Origin: Saccoglossus kowalevskii
Taxonomy: Eukaryota > Hemichordata > Enteropneusta > Harrimaniidae
Assembly (NCBI RefSeq): GCF_000003605.2
Contig: NW_003151766.1
Location: 197,995-222,587 of the forward strand
Direction: 5' to 3'
DNA length: 24,593 bases
In this document: in pieces, positions 10,129 to 20,053 of the stretch
Layout of the letters: every line of letters begins with the position of its first letter
Position numbering within the stretch: the stretch's first letter is position 1
Made by a program: the position numbers and the translations under genes
Notes under the pieces: model-generated
The model's database searches: none
Seen by the model: only the letters and a program-made list of their open reading frames with translations
What the model was told of the DNA's origin: nothing

Positions 10129-10136
10129 GGTATTCT
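10129..10136. repeat. Right target-site duplication GGTATTCT
   Basis: Eight bases identical to 9858-9865, directly abutting the right end (CTCTTATA) of the 263-bp element. Confidence 0.75.
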
Positions 10137-11430
10137 CATATTTTAAGTATAATTCAATAAAAATGTAATAAAACTGATTACATTTTTTTTCAAATTTGAC
10201 CCATAATTGTAATCTTTCTTTTTTACATTGATACGCATAGTAATCTTTTAAAAGGCTATGTACATTACATGAAGGCAGTGTTGCGCACTGTTGCTGTCTA
10301 AGATTAAACTTCTCATCTTGATATAGGAAAATCCATTAAGTTTGAGACGTGCACCCATATTACTACTGTACAATAAACTTTGCGATTATTGTCACATGTT
10401 TAACGCATCACTCCTCACTTTTGTTTATGCTTCATTTGAAGACATGTAATTCTTAACACTTCTCACGCTTTAAACATTTTCTCCCCCCCCCCCTCTCCTC
10501 CTTTTTCACATTTTAATTTTTTTTTCCCTATAATTTTATTATTAAGTTTGGCCCAAATTACGTAAATTTCACATTGGCTACAGGACTTGAACACATTTAA
10601 AAAAAAAATGCCAAAAAAATAAGTTTGAAATTTGAAAGGACAACTTATCTTTGTTCTTTAAAAGATACAATGTTTCTATAAAACAACAAAGCTGATACAC
10701 AACGAAGTATTTAAAGATAAAGATAAAAAAAAATAGTATAAAATAAAAGCATTAAATCAGTTAAAGTTGTATTATGACATGCTATATAAAAAAGTCATGT
10801 CAATTTAAGTTCTATCTGAATTGTATAGTGCTCTTACTGTTGATAAAGAATCTCATTTTTCAGTTGAGCGTGAGGTTAGTTCCTATGGGAAAAAAAGGTC
10901 TATATAGATAAAAGCACTGAAAACAGAGTCACTGGAATGTGATATAGTCTTTGCTGTTACATACACTGTACTCTGCAGATAAAAGCTCTGAATGTACCGA
11001 GTGATAATATTTGGCCTTCACAGCAGAGCAACCATGGTATATGTATGGTACTGAGACATTGTTTTCTTGAATACATGGCTTTCCCCCGCTTTTATATTAT
11101 AATATCTATTGTGATCGGATTGTGTTTGTTTGTTTGTTTGAGCTCAGGTTATTATTCGCTTCATTTCACCTGCTATCACAGTTGTTATACAATTTAAGTA
11201 AAACATCCACGCACGAAAAATTTACATATCAAGGATTCTAGAAAATAATAATCATTGTATTAATTAAACTATTGTTATATTAATTAATGGCAACCAGTCC
11301 TTGAAACTTGATGAAATTTTTTATTATTTGAAATTTTGTTTGAATAATATTTGTATTTGAGTTTTATACTTCTTAATAGTTTTTTTTTTCTGTTTAGTTG
11401 TTGCAAATGTAGCAAATTGAAGCATAGTAG
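10137..11430. other. AT-rich non-coding DNA with homopolymer tracts
   Basis: No gene is seen. It holds a C11 tract at 10483-10493 followed by a pyrimidine-rich stretch, and a (TTTG)4-type run at 11124-11140. The remainder is unique-looking A/T-rich sequence. Confidence 0.5.
10483..10493. repeat. C11 homopolymer
   Basis: Eleven consecutive C followed by TCTCCTCCTTTTT, making a pyrimidine-only stretch of about 25 bases. Confidence 0.95.
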
Positions 11431-11880
11431 TCATGGATTGGACAATTTGAGAATTAGGTCAGAGTTGAGATCACGCATACTTGGATATGCTAATTAGATC
11501 CTATGTGATGTGCTGGGCACAACAACACAGTACAGTCAGTGTAGAGTCCCTGAGAGAGTATGGCATGACTGATACTGCCTGTGTTCGGCTTGACTAAAAT
11601 TAGGATTATAATGGCAGCTATGTTTTCGTAATATTGACAATGGATCATGGATTACGAGGATTCTGAAGAGAGCCATGTTCTAAATGGACCACAGAGGAAA
11701 GGGCCACGATCTTTGCGGACCACTCTCAGTCAGTGTTGCATAGTACGGTGGTTAGTACTCAGGCTATGCACTGCTAAACGTAGTAAGTACCAGCTATCAC
11801 CTGGAATGGCCGGCACAATCAGTGTACATACAATCACATGGTATGTGTGGTCACTGACCCAAAATAATTAAGTCAAATCA
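11431..11880. other. GC-richer patch with two imperfect hairpins
   Basis: This block is visibly richer in G+C than its flanks. The first hairpin, 11524-11585, pairs AACACAG-CAGT-CAGT with a matching right arm through small bulges. The second, 11731-11773, pairs CAGTG plus GCATAG with CTATGCACTG (11 bp, 2-nt bulge). Inside the second, GTACGGTGGTTAGTAC resembles a tRNA D-arm/A-box, but no anticodon stem or T-arm (GTTCGA) follows. A 74-codon plus-strand frame (11647-11871) has no recognised domain. This could be a degenerate tRNA-derived SINE or unique regulatory sequence; I cannot decide. Confidence 0.35.
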
Positions 11881-13061
11881 GGCATACAACTTGGACTGAA
11901 GCTTTTGACAAAAAAAAATAAAAATCCGCCAAAACAGTGAATACGTTTGGCTGTTCTCTTAGATCAATCTATTTAAAGCAATGAAGCTCAGCACTACAGC
12001 TGGTGGCTTTGACAAATGTAAACAAGTCTGAAAGATGTAGAGACACTGTTGTCAGTATCAGCCAAGTGAGAATGAGATCCATTAATCATTTAAAACACTC
12101 AACATGAGAAAATCATAAAATTCATCATCAATTTCCTCAGTTGAATATTACAGAAAGTATTCTGTGCATAACATTGTATCGTGTATCAGTGACATGTGTG
12201 GTACCGCTAAATAGGGATATTTTTTTGAAAAATAATTAGTAGAGTAGCCAGCTACATGCTGTGGTAATGATTGTATCTCTGCTGGTCAGATTCTGTTCAA
12301 GTCTTAAATTTCCCTGTGGGTATCAATTATAATCTGCGTAGAACAATAACCGGTGAAATTTAGGGACTGAATGGTTTTAAACGCTCTATATCATGTTACT
12401 ATAGATACATTCTCAAAATGCTATCCTTTTGAAATGTATTTATTAAAAAAAAATTAATATCTCCTAAGATATTTAGTTCAGTTCAATTAATGTTTTCTGC
12501 TGGAACAATGATTGTTATGTAAGTGTTATGGAGTACTGAAATACACTGTTTTTATACGGAATATTCAGGAAATATATCTCAGGAAATAAATATACATACA
12601 TGTATGAGCATGTATATTTGGGCCAGAAATCATAAATATATGTAATTTGAGATCATTTATTTTTATGGAATATTTATGGATAAAAGAAATTGATATTAAT
12701 TACCGAGCGTAGAGAACAAATATGAAAATCAATAAATTGTTATAAAAATAATATATTCAATAAATATGTGCTGAAAGCTGGTTATTAACTTAATCGTTTC
12801 TGATATTTTAGGGTAATTTGTACACTGGGATAAGATTAGAGAATATCAAAATCAATTTCTGTACAATTTTATAGCTTCACACTTCATATCAAAGACCAAT
12901 AATATAATATTTTAAATAAATAACCTAAACTGCAGTTATATAAGTTGGAGCTATTATTGATCTATTTTATTTTTTTTTAACATTTTATTCATGAAAAAAT
13001 AATTACTATTTGTACTAAAATGTTTTTGTAGCTGAAAACCCCCCAAATCACCCAAATGACG
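11881..13061. other. AT-rich non-coding DNA
   Basis: No gene is seen. A 10-bp inverted repeat AAATATACAT/ATGTATATTT (12588-12597 and 12610-12619) surrounds the palindrome ACATGT. A/T tracts dominate the rest. Confidence 0.5.
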
Positions 13062-13081
13062 CCCCCCCCCCCAAAAAAAAA
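13062..13081. repeat. C11/A9 homopolymer junction
   Basis: Eleven C followed directly by nine A. On the minus strand this is T9 then G11, the same arrangement as the T10/G9 tract at 2573-2591. Confidence 0.95.
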
Positions 13082-13408
13082 CACGGCACTAAGACCTCAT
13101 TAACAATATCATACGCTAAATCAAACCACGGCTACTGTTGATAAATGCGAATGCCTCTGTTATCGTATCTTCCTATCAGTTCACCAGATAAAGACAATTA
13201 CATTACGCTCGAATTGTGTAATTTTGATTGAACGAGCGGTGTGTTATAGTCTTCAACTATGTTTATACTCCCCGATATTAATAATAACCACAAGAGATTT
13301 TATCGCATCTTGAAATATTTATTGAATGAACACCACAATTTTTTTATTGGTTGATGGTAACAATATCTCAAACAAGAGCAAAATTTCAATCGACTTTTAC
13401 TATTAACA
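13082..13408. other. AT-rich non-coding DNA left of the TA-flanked element
   Basis: About 330 bp with no visible gene or repeat beyond scattered short CpG motifs near 13206-13240. Confidence 0.45.
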
Positions 13409-13410
13409 TA

Positions 13411-13670
13411 CCGTAAAAACTCCAAAATTTCGACCATATTTAAATAATTGGCTTTGATAAACGGTCGGGTTTTCAGAATACTGAATAACAATATATTTTC
13501 GGCCAGTCAAATTTTTAGTTGGGTTATATACAGTTGCAGAAATAGAATATTTATAGAAAGTATGTCTTTAAACAAATTTCTAATACCAATTTCTGGTGAG
13601 GTCAATAAATGACAAAAATTCTCCAAATAATTAGGTGGTTGAATTTTTAGAGTAAGTGAAATTTTTACGG
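13411..13670. mobile_element. 260-bp MITE-like element with TA target site
   Basis: The left end TACCGTAAAAAC (13409-13420) and right end TTTTTACGGTA (13662-13672) are perfect inverses over 11 bases, including the flanking TA. The inverted repeat continues further in: CCAAAATTTCGACCA on the left aligns with CTAAAAATTCAACCA on the minus strand of the right, then TAAATAATTGG with TAATTATTTGG. About 10 extra bases sit in the right arm. Arms span roughly 13411-13451 and 13623-13670. A TA duplication is typical of Tc1/mariner-like and several related superfamilies. No transposase is encoded; the minus-strand frames crossing it are short and domain-free. Confidence 0.75.
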
Positions 13671-13672
13671 TA

Positions 13673-14344
13673 CTTTTAAGACACAAGTTCAAGTTTGTTT
13701 ATTGTTATTGGTTGTTGATATTGTAGCAATTCTGTCATCACTGTATGTTCAAGTACAGTATGGGGGCACAGCTGTAACAATTGTGGCTAAAACTACCGCT
13801 ATGATTCTCCGTATTTTATGAGGGGGATATCATGTGTACATTCACCAGAGCTTTCGGCTGTAGTTTACTACTAAGTTTACCTGTAGATTTATATACTTCT
13901 AGTTCTCCACTACTAGAAATATTTGCTGAGTATTAAGCATTTATGTAACACCATTTTGCTAAAGTCGCCTTTGACTTTCCCTCTCTTAAGCTAGATCCCT
14001 AGTATTCAAACTTTAATAGGCGAATAAATTGGGGCAAAATAAATTATCGTGATGGTTTTTTTTTTAAAAGTCATCATCATTTTCTATTTTTTTTGTCAGT
14101 ACAAATTATTTGTTACAGAAAAACTGAAAAATACGCATTTTGTGAATAATTACTGTAGGAATCCATGTTAAAAGTTTATTACGTAAAAATTACTAAAATT
14201 AACATAAAATAATAATTATCAGAATGTTGTAATATTTTTTGTCAATAAGTACCAGTCCTATAACTACATATAAATTTGTTACCGTATGTAACCAAACAAA
14301 ATTTCGAGATATGGTGAGAAGTTTTACCATAAGAACCAATGATA
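13673..14344. other. AT-rich non-coding DNA between two MITE-like elements
   Basis: No gene or repeat is recognised. A weak near-palindrome GTTACCGTATGTAAC lies near 14278-14292. Confidence 0.45.
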
Positions 14345-14350
14345 ATTGAC
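14345..14350. repeat. Candidate left target-site duplication ATTGAC
   Basis: Six bases identical to 14715-14720, directly outside the left inverted repeat of the 364-bp element. Confidence 0.5.
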
Positions 14351-14714
14351 CACTTTCCGTTCACTGCGAGAATCACGCGTTATGCATGAAATCGAACATA
14401 AAAACAGGACAAACAAAGGTCATAGCGTCGTAGTGGCGTCAAACATCGCGTGGGATTTGACAAACACGAACGTATTTTGGGGGACATTTCCATGCTTAAT
14501 AATGTGCTGTACACATTTGATGATGGGCAATTTCGATTAAGTCAGGGTATTTGAAAGCAATACTCCTCTGTCGAAGATCGGCCGGTCGATGTGAGCTTTG
14601 AAATAAAAAAATTCAAAAAAGTTCAAAATCAAATCGTTCGATTTTCGTGGCAGACGTTCGACGCGCGTCTTTCATGCATCTCGCGAGATCTCGCAGTTGA
14701 ACGGAAAATCACCT
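14351..14714. mobile_element. 364-bp CpG-rich MITE-like element with long imperfect terminal inverted repeats
   Basis: The left arm (14351-14390) reads CACTTTCCGTTCACTGCGAG and ends in ATGCATGAA. The minus strand of the right arm (14671-14714) reads AGGTGATTTTCCGTTCAACT, then GCGAGATCTCGCGAG, then ATGCATGAA. The arms match over about 38 bases apart from small indels. The 6-mer ATTGAC lies directly outside both ends (14345-14350 and 14715-14720) and is the candidate target-site duplication. The interior is rich in CpG in an AT-rich neighbourhood and encodes nothing recognisable. The right arm contains the palindrome TCTCGCGAGA (14679-14688), a known animal promoter motif type. The exact outer bases of the two ends do not match well, so the termini could be a few bases off. 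The superfamily is undetermined. Confidence 0.75.
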
Positions 14715-14720
14715 ATTGAC
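14715..14720. repeat. Candidate right target-site duplication ATTGAC
   Basis: Six bases identical to 14345-14350, directly outside the right inverted repeat of the 364-bp element. Confidence 0.5.
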
Positions 14721-15091
14721 TCAAAAATCTCCTGAATGTTTAACCTGCAAAAAATAGTTCGGTGACTATATATTTTTTATCCGGATTTCGTTAACAGCAT
14801 ACGATAAATCCACAGAGTAAAAGTAAAAGAGAACTGATTATTGGTTTGAAGGTTTATGTTTCCTACTACCTAAGAACCCCAGTTAGCTCTATACAGTAAT
14901 ATTTCATGTTTCTTTCTGACGCTTTTCTATTCAAATTTGTCTCTCGTGAAATTGATTTACAGTAAACGAAATTTACCAGAAATGATTTTCAATTTCAATA
15001 AATGTTAGTTTTCAACAAATGAAGGCATGAATGCATACATAGCAAATTCAAGATGCGAATGCAAGATGCGTTTTCCAAGAATTGAAATTCA

Positions 15092-15099
15092 TGACGTCA
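15092..15099. promoter_or_regulatory. Perfect CRE palindrome TGACGTCA
   Basis: Second perfect CREB/ATF-type palindrome in the window. It is isolated, with no visible promoter or gene beside it, so chance occurrence is possible. Confidence 0.2.
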
Positions 15100-17261
15100 A
15101 ATTAGAATGCCCCACCTGACTTACTTTCAGGTGCCATTCAATAATTGCTTTTACAGTTTCAATTACACTAAAATATTCAAAAAGTGTTGACTTTTAGAAT
15201 TTTTTGACGTTAATTGCCGTATATTTTAGACACGGTTCAAGTCATGCATTAATTTGTCATTGGGGTGTGCACCCAGGATTATAAAGTCACGACGCCGACA
15301 CTGTTGCTCAGATGACTTTTAGAATGTACCGAAGAAGCAACATGATGCGGTGAAGCAACTATTAACGCTCTGTTAACAGCGGTACCATCAGACGTCAATC
15401 GAGTTTAGGGAATAGGAGTGAATATAATGATGTGATATGTCTTTACGTGTCAAAAGGATGATAGGACATTATTCCGCTTTTGTTTTCTATTCCTGAAATT
15501 TTGTTTTAGATTTCAACCGACACAATAGACCAGAGATTATCAGTCACGCTGGCACTAACTTGTGCATCGGTTTAATTTACTGTGTTCGTTAATTCTATTC
15601 GAGTGTATTGTGAGAGTTTTCCATTTGAAATAATTTGATTACAACCGTTACATTTTGTTATGCGTTATTAAGTAGACCATGCTACTTTTTTTCAATAGAT
15701 TGTTTAAATAATTTAATAAATTCTTTCGTCAGAGGTTATTTCTGTTGTGCTTTCGTCACAGTAATCAGGTATTCATAAAGAAAACAACGAAGAAATATCT
15801 GAAAAATGCAAAGAAAAGTATACACTATAAAAAGCGTTAATAGGGGTTACAGAGAGGACTGAACTTTAAGTACCCATAGCGTAGTCCCATACGTTGTATG
15901 GAAAGTGTTACTACTTATAGCAAGGTTAAGGTGATAGTTTTCTGCTATTACTTGTCGCTGCTTGAGAACTTGATCAAAGTATAAGAGACAAAAGCATGTG
16001 TCTGTCATTATCGTTGTTGTGTTGTTGACCTGTTCGGTCTGATGGTTACTACAACATTCAATGCACTCACAAATTTAAAAGGTCAACAATATCAAAATTT
16101 CTTCAAAAAATATTCTTCTTTCTGATCTGCATGTACAGAGCTTTGACGATCAGTTCATTTTAATATTTAGTACAGCAGTGTTACATCACATATGCGGATG
16201 ACACCTAATTAGTAAGATCAAAGGGTTAATTTAATTAAATTTTAATGTTGATAACCTTCTGATGGATGAAGTAATTAGCAGTTCTCATAAACAATGTGGT
16301 CTTGCATACTTAATGACTTCATTGGACATGCACATTTTTTTTATTCAAATACATTTTCATGCACAAGAAACATTTTGTAACTTAGGATGGGTATGAATCA
16401 AATACCGTACTTCTTTTATTAAAATCGCACATAGATATGTGTATATTGGCATATAACACTGCATTCTTTAATATACTATTTCACTAGTTATCACATCTTA
16501 GTGTTGGGTAGAATCATTAATTCTGCTGGCGGTAGGTAGCTTGATGTAAGGAGATACATTACATTTACAATTTGCTCATACTCACTTCAAATTGAGGAGG
16601 TGAGTTACCATAGTTTCTCTATTAGTAGTGTAATGAAAATGTATATTTTAGTCAAAATAAGAGATTTTTTCATGGTCCAGTTTACAATAAATACAAATTC
16701 TCAGTTCAGGAGTATGAGCAGTTTTTACATTTCTGGAGGGAATCCCATGTTAAAACTTTAAAACCCAGGAAAAATGAAAAAAAAAGTTTTTGTTTTCAAA
16801 AATCAATGCAATTTCATTTTCATTTGAAAATTGTCATTAAACTTGTGCTTTGTTTTTTCATGAAAACAGAATTTTTCCTGAATCCTGACCCAAAAAACTG
16901 AAAAAGCACAATGACTAGAACATAAATATTTTCTGGATGTATTGCTACAATGAGTTCTTATATGTGTGTACATGTCAAGCTGACCTCATCATAAGAAATC
17001 ATCCCTCATGGATGATGAATGTATATCGAAATAATGGCTTTATAGGGAAAAACTGTGAATTATTGTATCTATTGTTAATCTTATGCCTTAATTCTACATG
17101 ACCCTATAGTTATTAAAATATCACTCATATGCACAATGCTTTGAAACAATAGTAATGATTTCTCTTATATCTAGTATAAGTCCAATTTTGACATTAATTA
17201 ACACAAAAATGTTTTATGTTTCAAAAATGAGTATATCATAATTTTGACATTTACGGTACTT

Positions 17262-17284
17262 AAAAAAAAAATGTTTTTTTTTTT
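17262..17284. repeat. A10-TG-T11 snap-back tract
   Basis: Ten A, the two bases TG, then eleven T: a perfect self-complementary tract with a loop too small to form cleanly. Probably slippage-prone low-complexity DNA. Confidence 0.9.
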
Positions 17285-18408
17285 GGTTTTTTAAAATAAT
17301 GATGAAAAGATGTTTATCATTGAATGAGTATTATAGTGTGAAGATGTTACGATTCATCCATATGTAAATCATTGTACAGTATACACAGCGTTGACAACAT
17401 TTTTATTGGCTACAGTTCTTGATGTGGGTTATACATCTTGGTTTAACAATTTCATTGAAAAAATAAGGCAATTAAAGAACGTCTTTTAACTTCAAAAATA
17501 CTATAAGGATCATTTTCCACTCAATAAAATAGCATTGCCATCATTAAAACTTTTTGAAGGTTAGGAAGTTAATTGATGTCAAACTGACTTTTCAATAATT
17601 TGTTTTTTTTGTTGTTTCATCGAAATATTCTACTTTTAGGTTAAAAATATTTTTCCTGGGAATCTCATGTGTTATTTATTAGAAAATTCTATTCACGAAA
17701 TCTACAGTTTTAATGATGATAAAAATATATATTATAATTTATGTATTACCTAGGATAGGATAAGGGTGTAATATACAATGGCGATTACACAAAAATTGAA
17801 AAGATGTTGCATGAATTGCAATATGATTGAAAAAAAAGGAATAGAAAACCTATTTTTTTCAGAAATTCTGTTGCAAATTAGTGAGTCTGTGAAAAAACTG
17901 GTTCATTGTGTTCATCTGAGATCATTTTGGTGGTGTCCTTTCTTTTTCACAAAGTATTTATACACTGGTTTGGCGAATAGCGTGATAATCTCACTCATTT
18001 CCATTTCGGCAATCGAACATGAGTTAATATTTTATGCAACTTTTTCCATTAGAAATATGTCTTGAAATGTCCATAAATGAAACTTTTACATGTGCACATT
18101 AAAACTAATTTCTTTATTTTTTACATGGGTCAGGTGTCTTGATCAACAATTTTGAGAAAATATTGATTAGAAAAATTATATACAGGTTTATTTTGTGAAA
18201 GATGACAAAAGTTGTTATTGGTGTTCAGTTTAGGATTAAGCATCCTTTTACAAAAAACATTTTCGTCCTGTCAGTTTCTTTGCTTAATCAGTTCTAGGAA
18301 CTATTTTTATGGATTGCGGTACATTTTATACTTCTTGTTAAAGTTTTCTGTCAAAATTAATTATCACTGATGGACATTACGTCTGAGGATGGAACTAAGT
18401 ATTATTTC

Positions 18409-18488
18409 TACTGTGCAATAATGTTGCAATATTATCAATACCATATAAGGAGGTGCAATATCCTTATATGGATTATATATGCACAGTA
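18409..18488. promoter_or_regulatory. Inverted pair of perfect CArG boxes within a larger imperfect palindrome
   Basis: CCATATAAGG (18441-18450) and CCTTATATGG (18462-18471) each match the SRF-binding consensus CC(A/T)6GG. Together they form a perfect 11-bp inverted repeat (18441-18451 with 18461-18471) around a 9-nt spacer. A further 9-bp perfect inverted repeat, TACTGTGCA (18409-18417) and TGCACAGTA (18480-18488), encloses them, the left intervening arm being longer (23 against 8 bases). SRF sites often act in pairs at muscle and immediate-early promoters in animals. No gene start is visible here, so it may equally be a small foldback element. Confidence 0.4.
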
Positions 18489-20019
18489 CTATGTTTTTTT
18501 TTTTTTTACTTGCAATCATGCACTTTATTGCCTGTACATTTGTTTGATATATAATTGCAACCGGGTATTCATATTTTACTGAATTTCATATTTATATTTA
18601 ATATCTCAAAATATTGACCCAAACGATGTGTTCTTTATGAGGTTATGTTGTGATCGTGCATTTGAACATTAACAATATTGTAGAACACATATGACTATGC
18701 ATCACTGAACTATCTTGTGACATCCAATAGCACACAACCAAAAGCTAAACTTGGTTTTCAGTTCATGTTAAGTCCTACAAGAGTGTACGTTGATGTTATG
18801 AACCATTATGAAATTTCTTTTTTTTTGAAACTTAATACTTAGTATATGAAATGTAAATGTAACTGTAGACCGTAATGTATTTATTTTGTCAATAGCAAGG
18901 AACGTTTAATTGCATTCTAACGATATGTGAACAGGAATTTATTCACACTGAGCCCTCAAAGGAAACAATGTATCCCATAAAAATCTCCTAAAACTAATTT
19001 TGACAAATTTAATAACAAATTCTATGTTTTCCATGTATGCATGGTGGAACTATTTTTCCTGCTTTTAAAATCTATTTAATAATAGGTATAATAACTGAAT
19101 AATATAATAACAGAAACTTGTTTTATTAATAATTAAATCATGTTTTTGTGATAGTGTCAAACAACCTACATTTTACAAACATATACCTTCCTGAGTCCTT
19201 CACCTTCTGAATCTATTTACTACAAATGCAGCATTCATTGGAAAAATTTCCTCCAATGTCAATCACTGGATGGTGGTTCACCTGCTCTATATAGCAAAAC
19301 AATCCTCGCCTGTTGACCCTTTCACAACCACTGCCAATCGTCACCTTCCATAAAATAAAATAGTTCATTCAAAAATCTTTTTGTGTTCAAGAAAAAAGTA
19401 TTATTGATCTAAAAAATGGTTTTATTTAGTAAAAATCTATCAACAGTACCATATATTCTATCCATTGTGGTTGGAGTTTTAATACACTATTTGAAGGAAA
19501 AATGCCTGAAAAAAGTCTCACTGCCTACATGTGTATGTATTGAATCTGAGGAAAGAAAAATCAACAAACAGAAATATAACGGATCAAGGATTTATAAGAA
19601 AAGGGTTTGTAACTTAAACATAACCATGTACGGAGATACAGTACATGTACATGTATGCGATGAAGATCTTACGAGGAGTAAACACTTTATGAGCATTTGA
19701 AAGTGTATCCTTTCAAACATATTTAAAATCAATAACACAGTGGACGCTTAGGATTCTTCAATCGTAAGAAGAAATGAACGATATCCATCACCACATTTGA
19801 AAACGCAAAACTTAGCATACGTACATTTGTACATGATTTACGAATTAGAAAGATGTGTGCTATCAAAAACAATCTGAGATGAACTCTCATCATTTCTTTC
19901 TTAGACTCTCTACAGCATAGTTTACATTAGAATTTCTGGAAATTTTGTGGTCATCTCGCAATCTTGTGACTGTTTCAATTCATGCGAGATTAATGTTCAT
20001 CGCATACCCTTATCATATA
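18489..20019. other. AT-rich non-coding DNA
   Basis: No gene is supported. A T12 tract lies at about 18496-18507. A 94-codon plus-strand frame (19416-19700) has a hydrophobic segment near its N-terminus but no family resemblance and ordinary AT-rich codons; I treat it as chance. GTACATGTAC, a species-typical palindrome, is near 19642-19651. A slightly GC-richer stretch at about 19240-19330 has no recognised content. Confidence 0.45.
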
Positions 20020-20053
20020 AATCCTATGTATAATGAAATCCTATATATAATGA
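20020..20053. repeat. 17-bp tandem duplication
   Basis: AATCCTATGTATAATGA (20020-20036) is followed immediately by AATCCTATATATAATGA (20037-20053), 16 of 17 bases identical. A small local duplication with no evident function. Confidence 0.85.

Larger units (their letters stand above)
14721..18408. other. AT-rich unique non-coding DNA
   Basis: About 3.7 kb without a supportable gene. A perfect CRE TGACGTCA is at 15092-15099. An A10-TG-T11 snap-back tract is at 17262-17284; just before it, TTTACGGTACTT (from 17250) resembles the right end of the 13411-13670 element, but no partner end is nearby. A 95-codon plus-strand frame (17778-18065) has a fair start context but shows no domain and is within chance length for A/T-rich DNA. 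Confidence 0.45.

Noticed and set aside
13300-13692. Two minus-strand frames of 61 and 63 codons
   Set aside because: They straddle the TA-flanked element boundaries and have no domain; elements of this size do not encode proteins.
14346-14540. 64-codon frame at the left end of the 364-bp element
   Set aside because: It begins across the element's end and its first third is the terminal inverted repeat; not a transposase.
15168-15229. 9-bp inverted repeat CTAAAATAT / ATATTTTAG
   Set aside because: AT-rich arms, no extension in either direction, no flanking duplication; chance is sufficient.
17778-18065. 95-codon plus-strand frame with a fair start context
   Set aside because: Composition is that of AT-rich random sequence, no domain is recognisable, and the length is within chance expectation for about 25 kb of six-frame AT-rich DNA.
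19416-19700. 94-codon plus-strand frame with a hydrophobic segment
   Set aside because: No family resemblance, no codon-use contrast with flanks and no splice signals; treated as chance.
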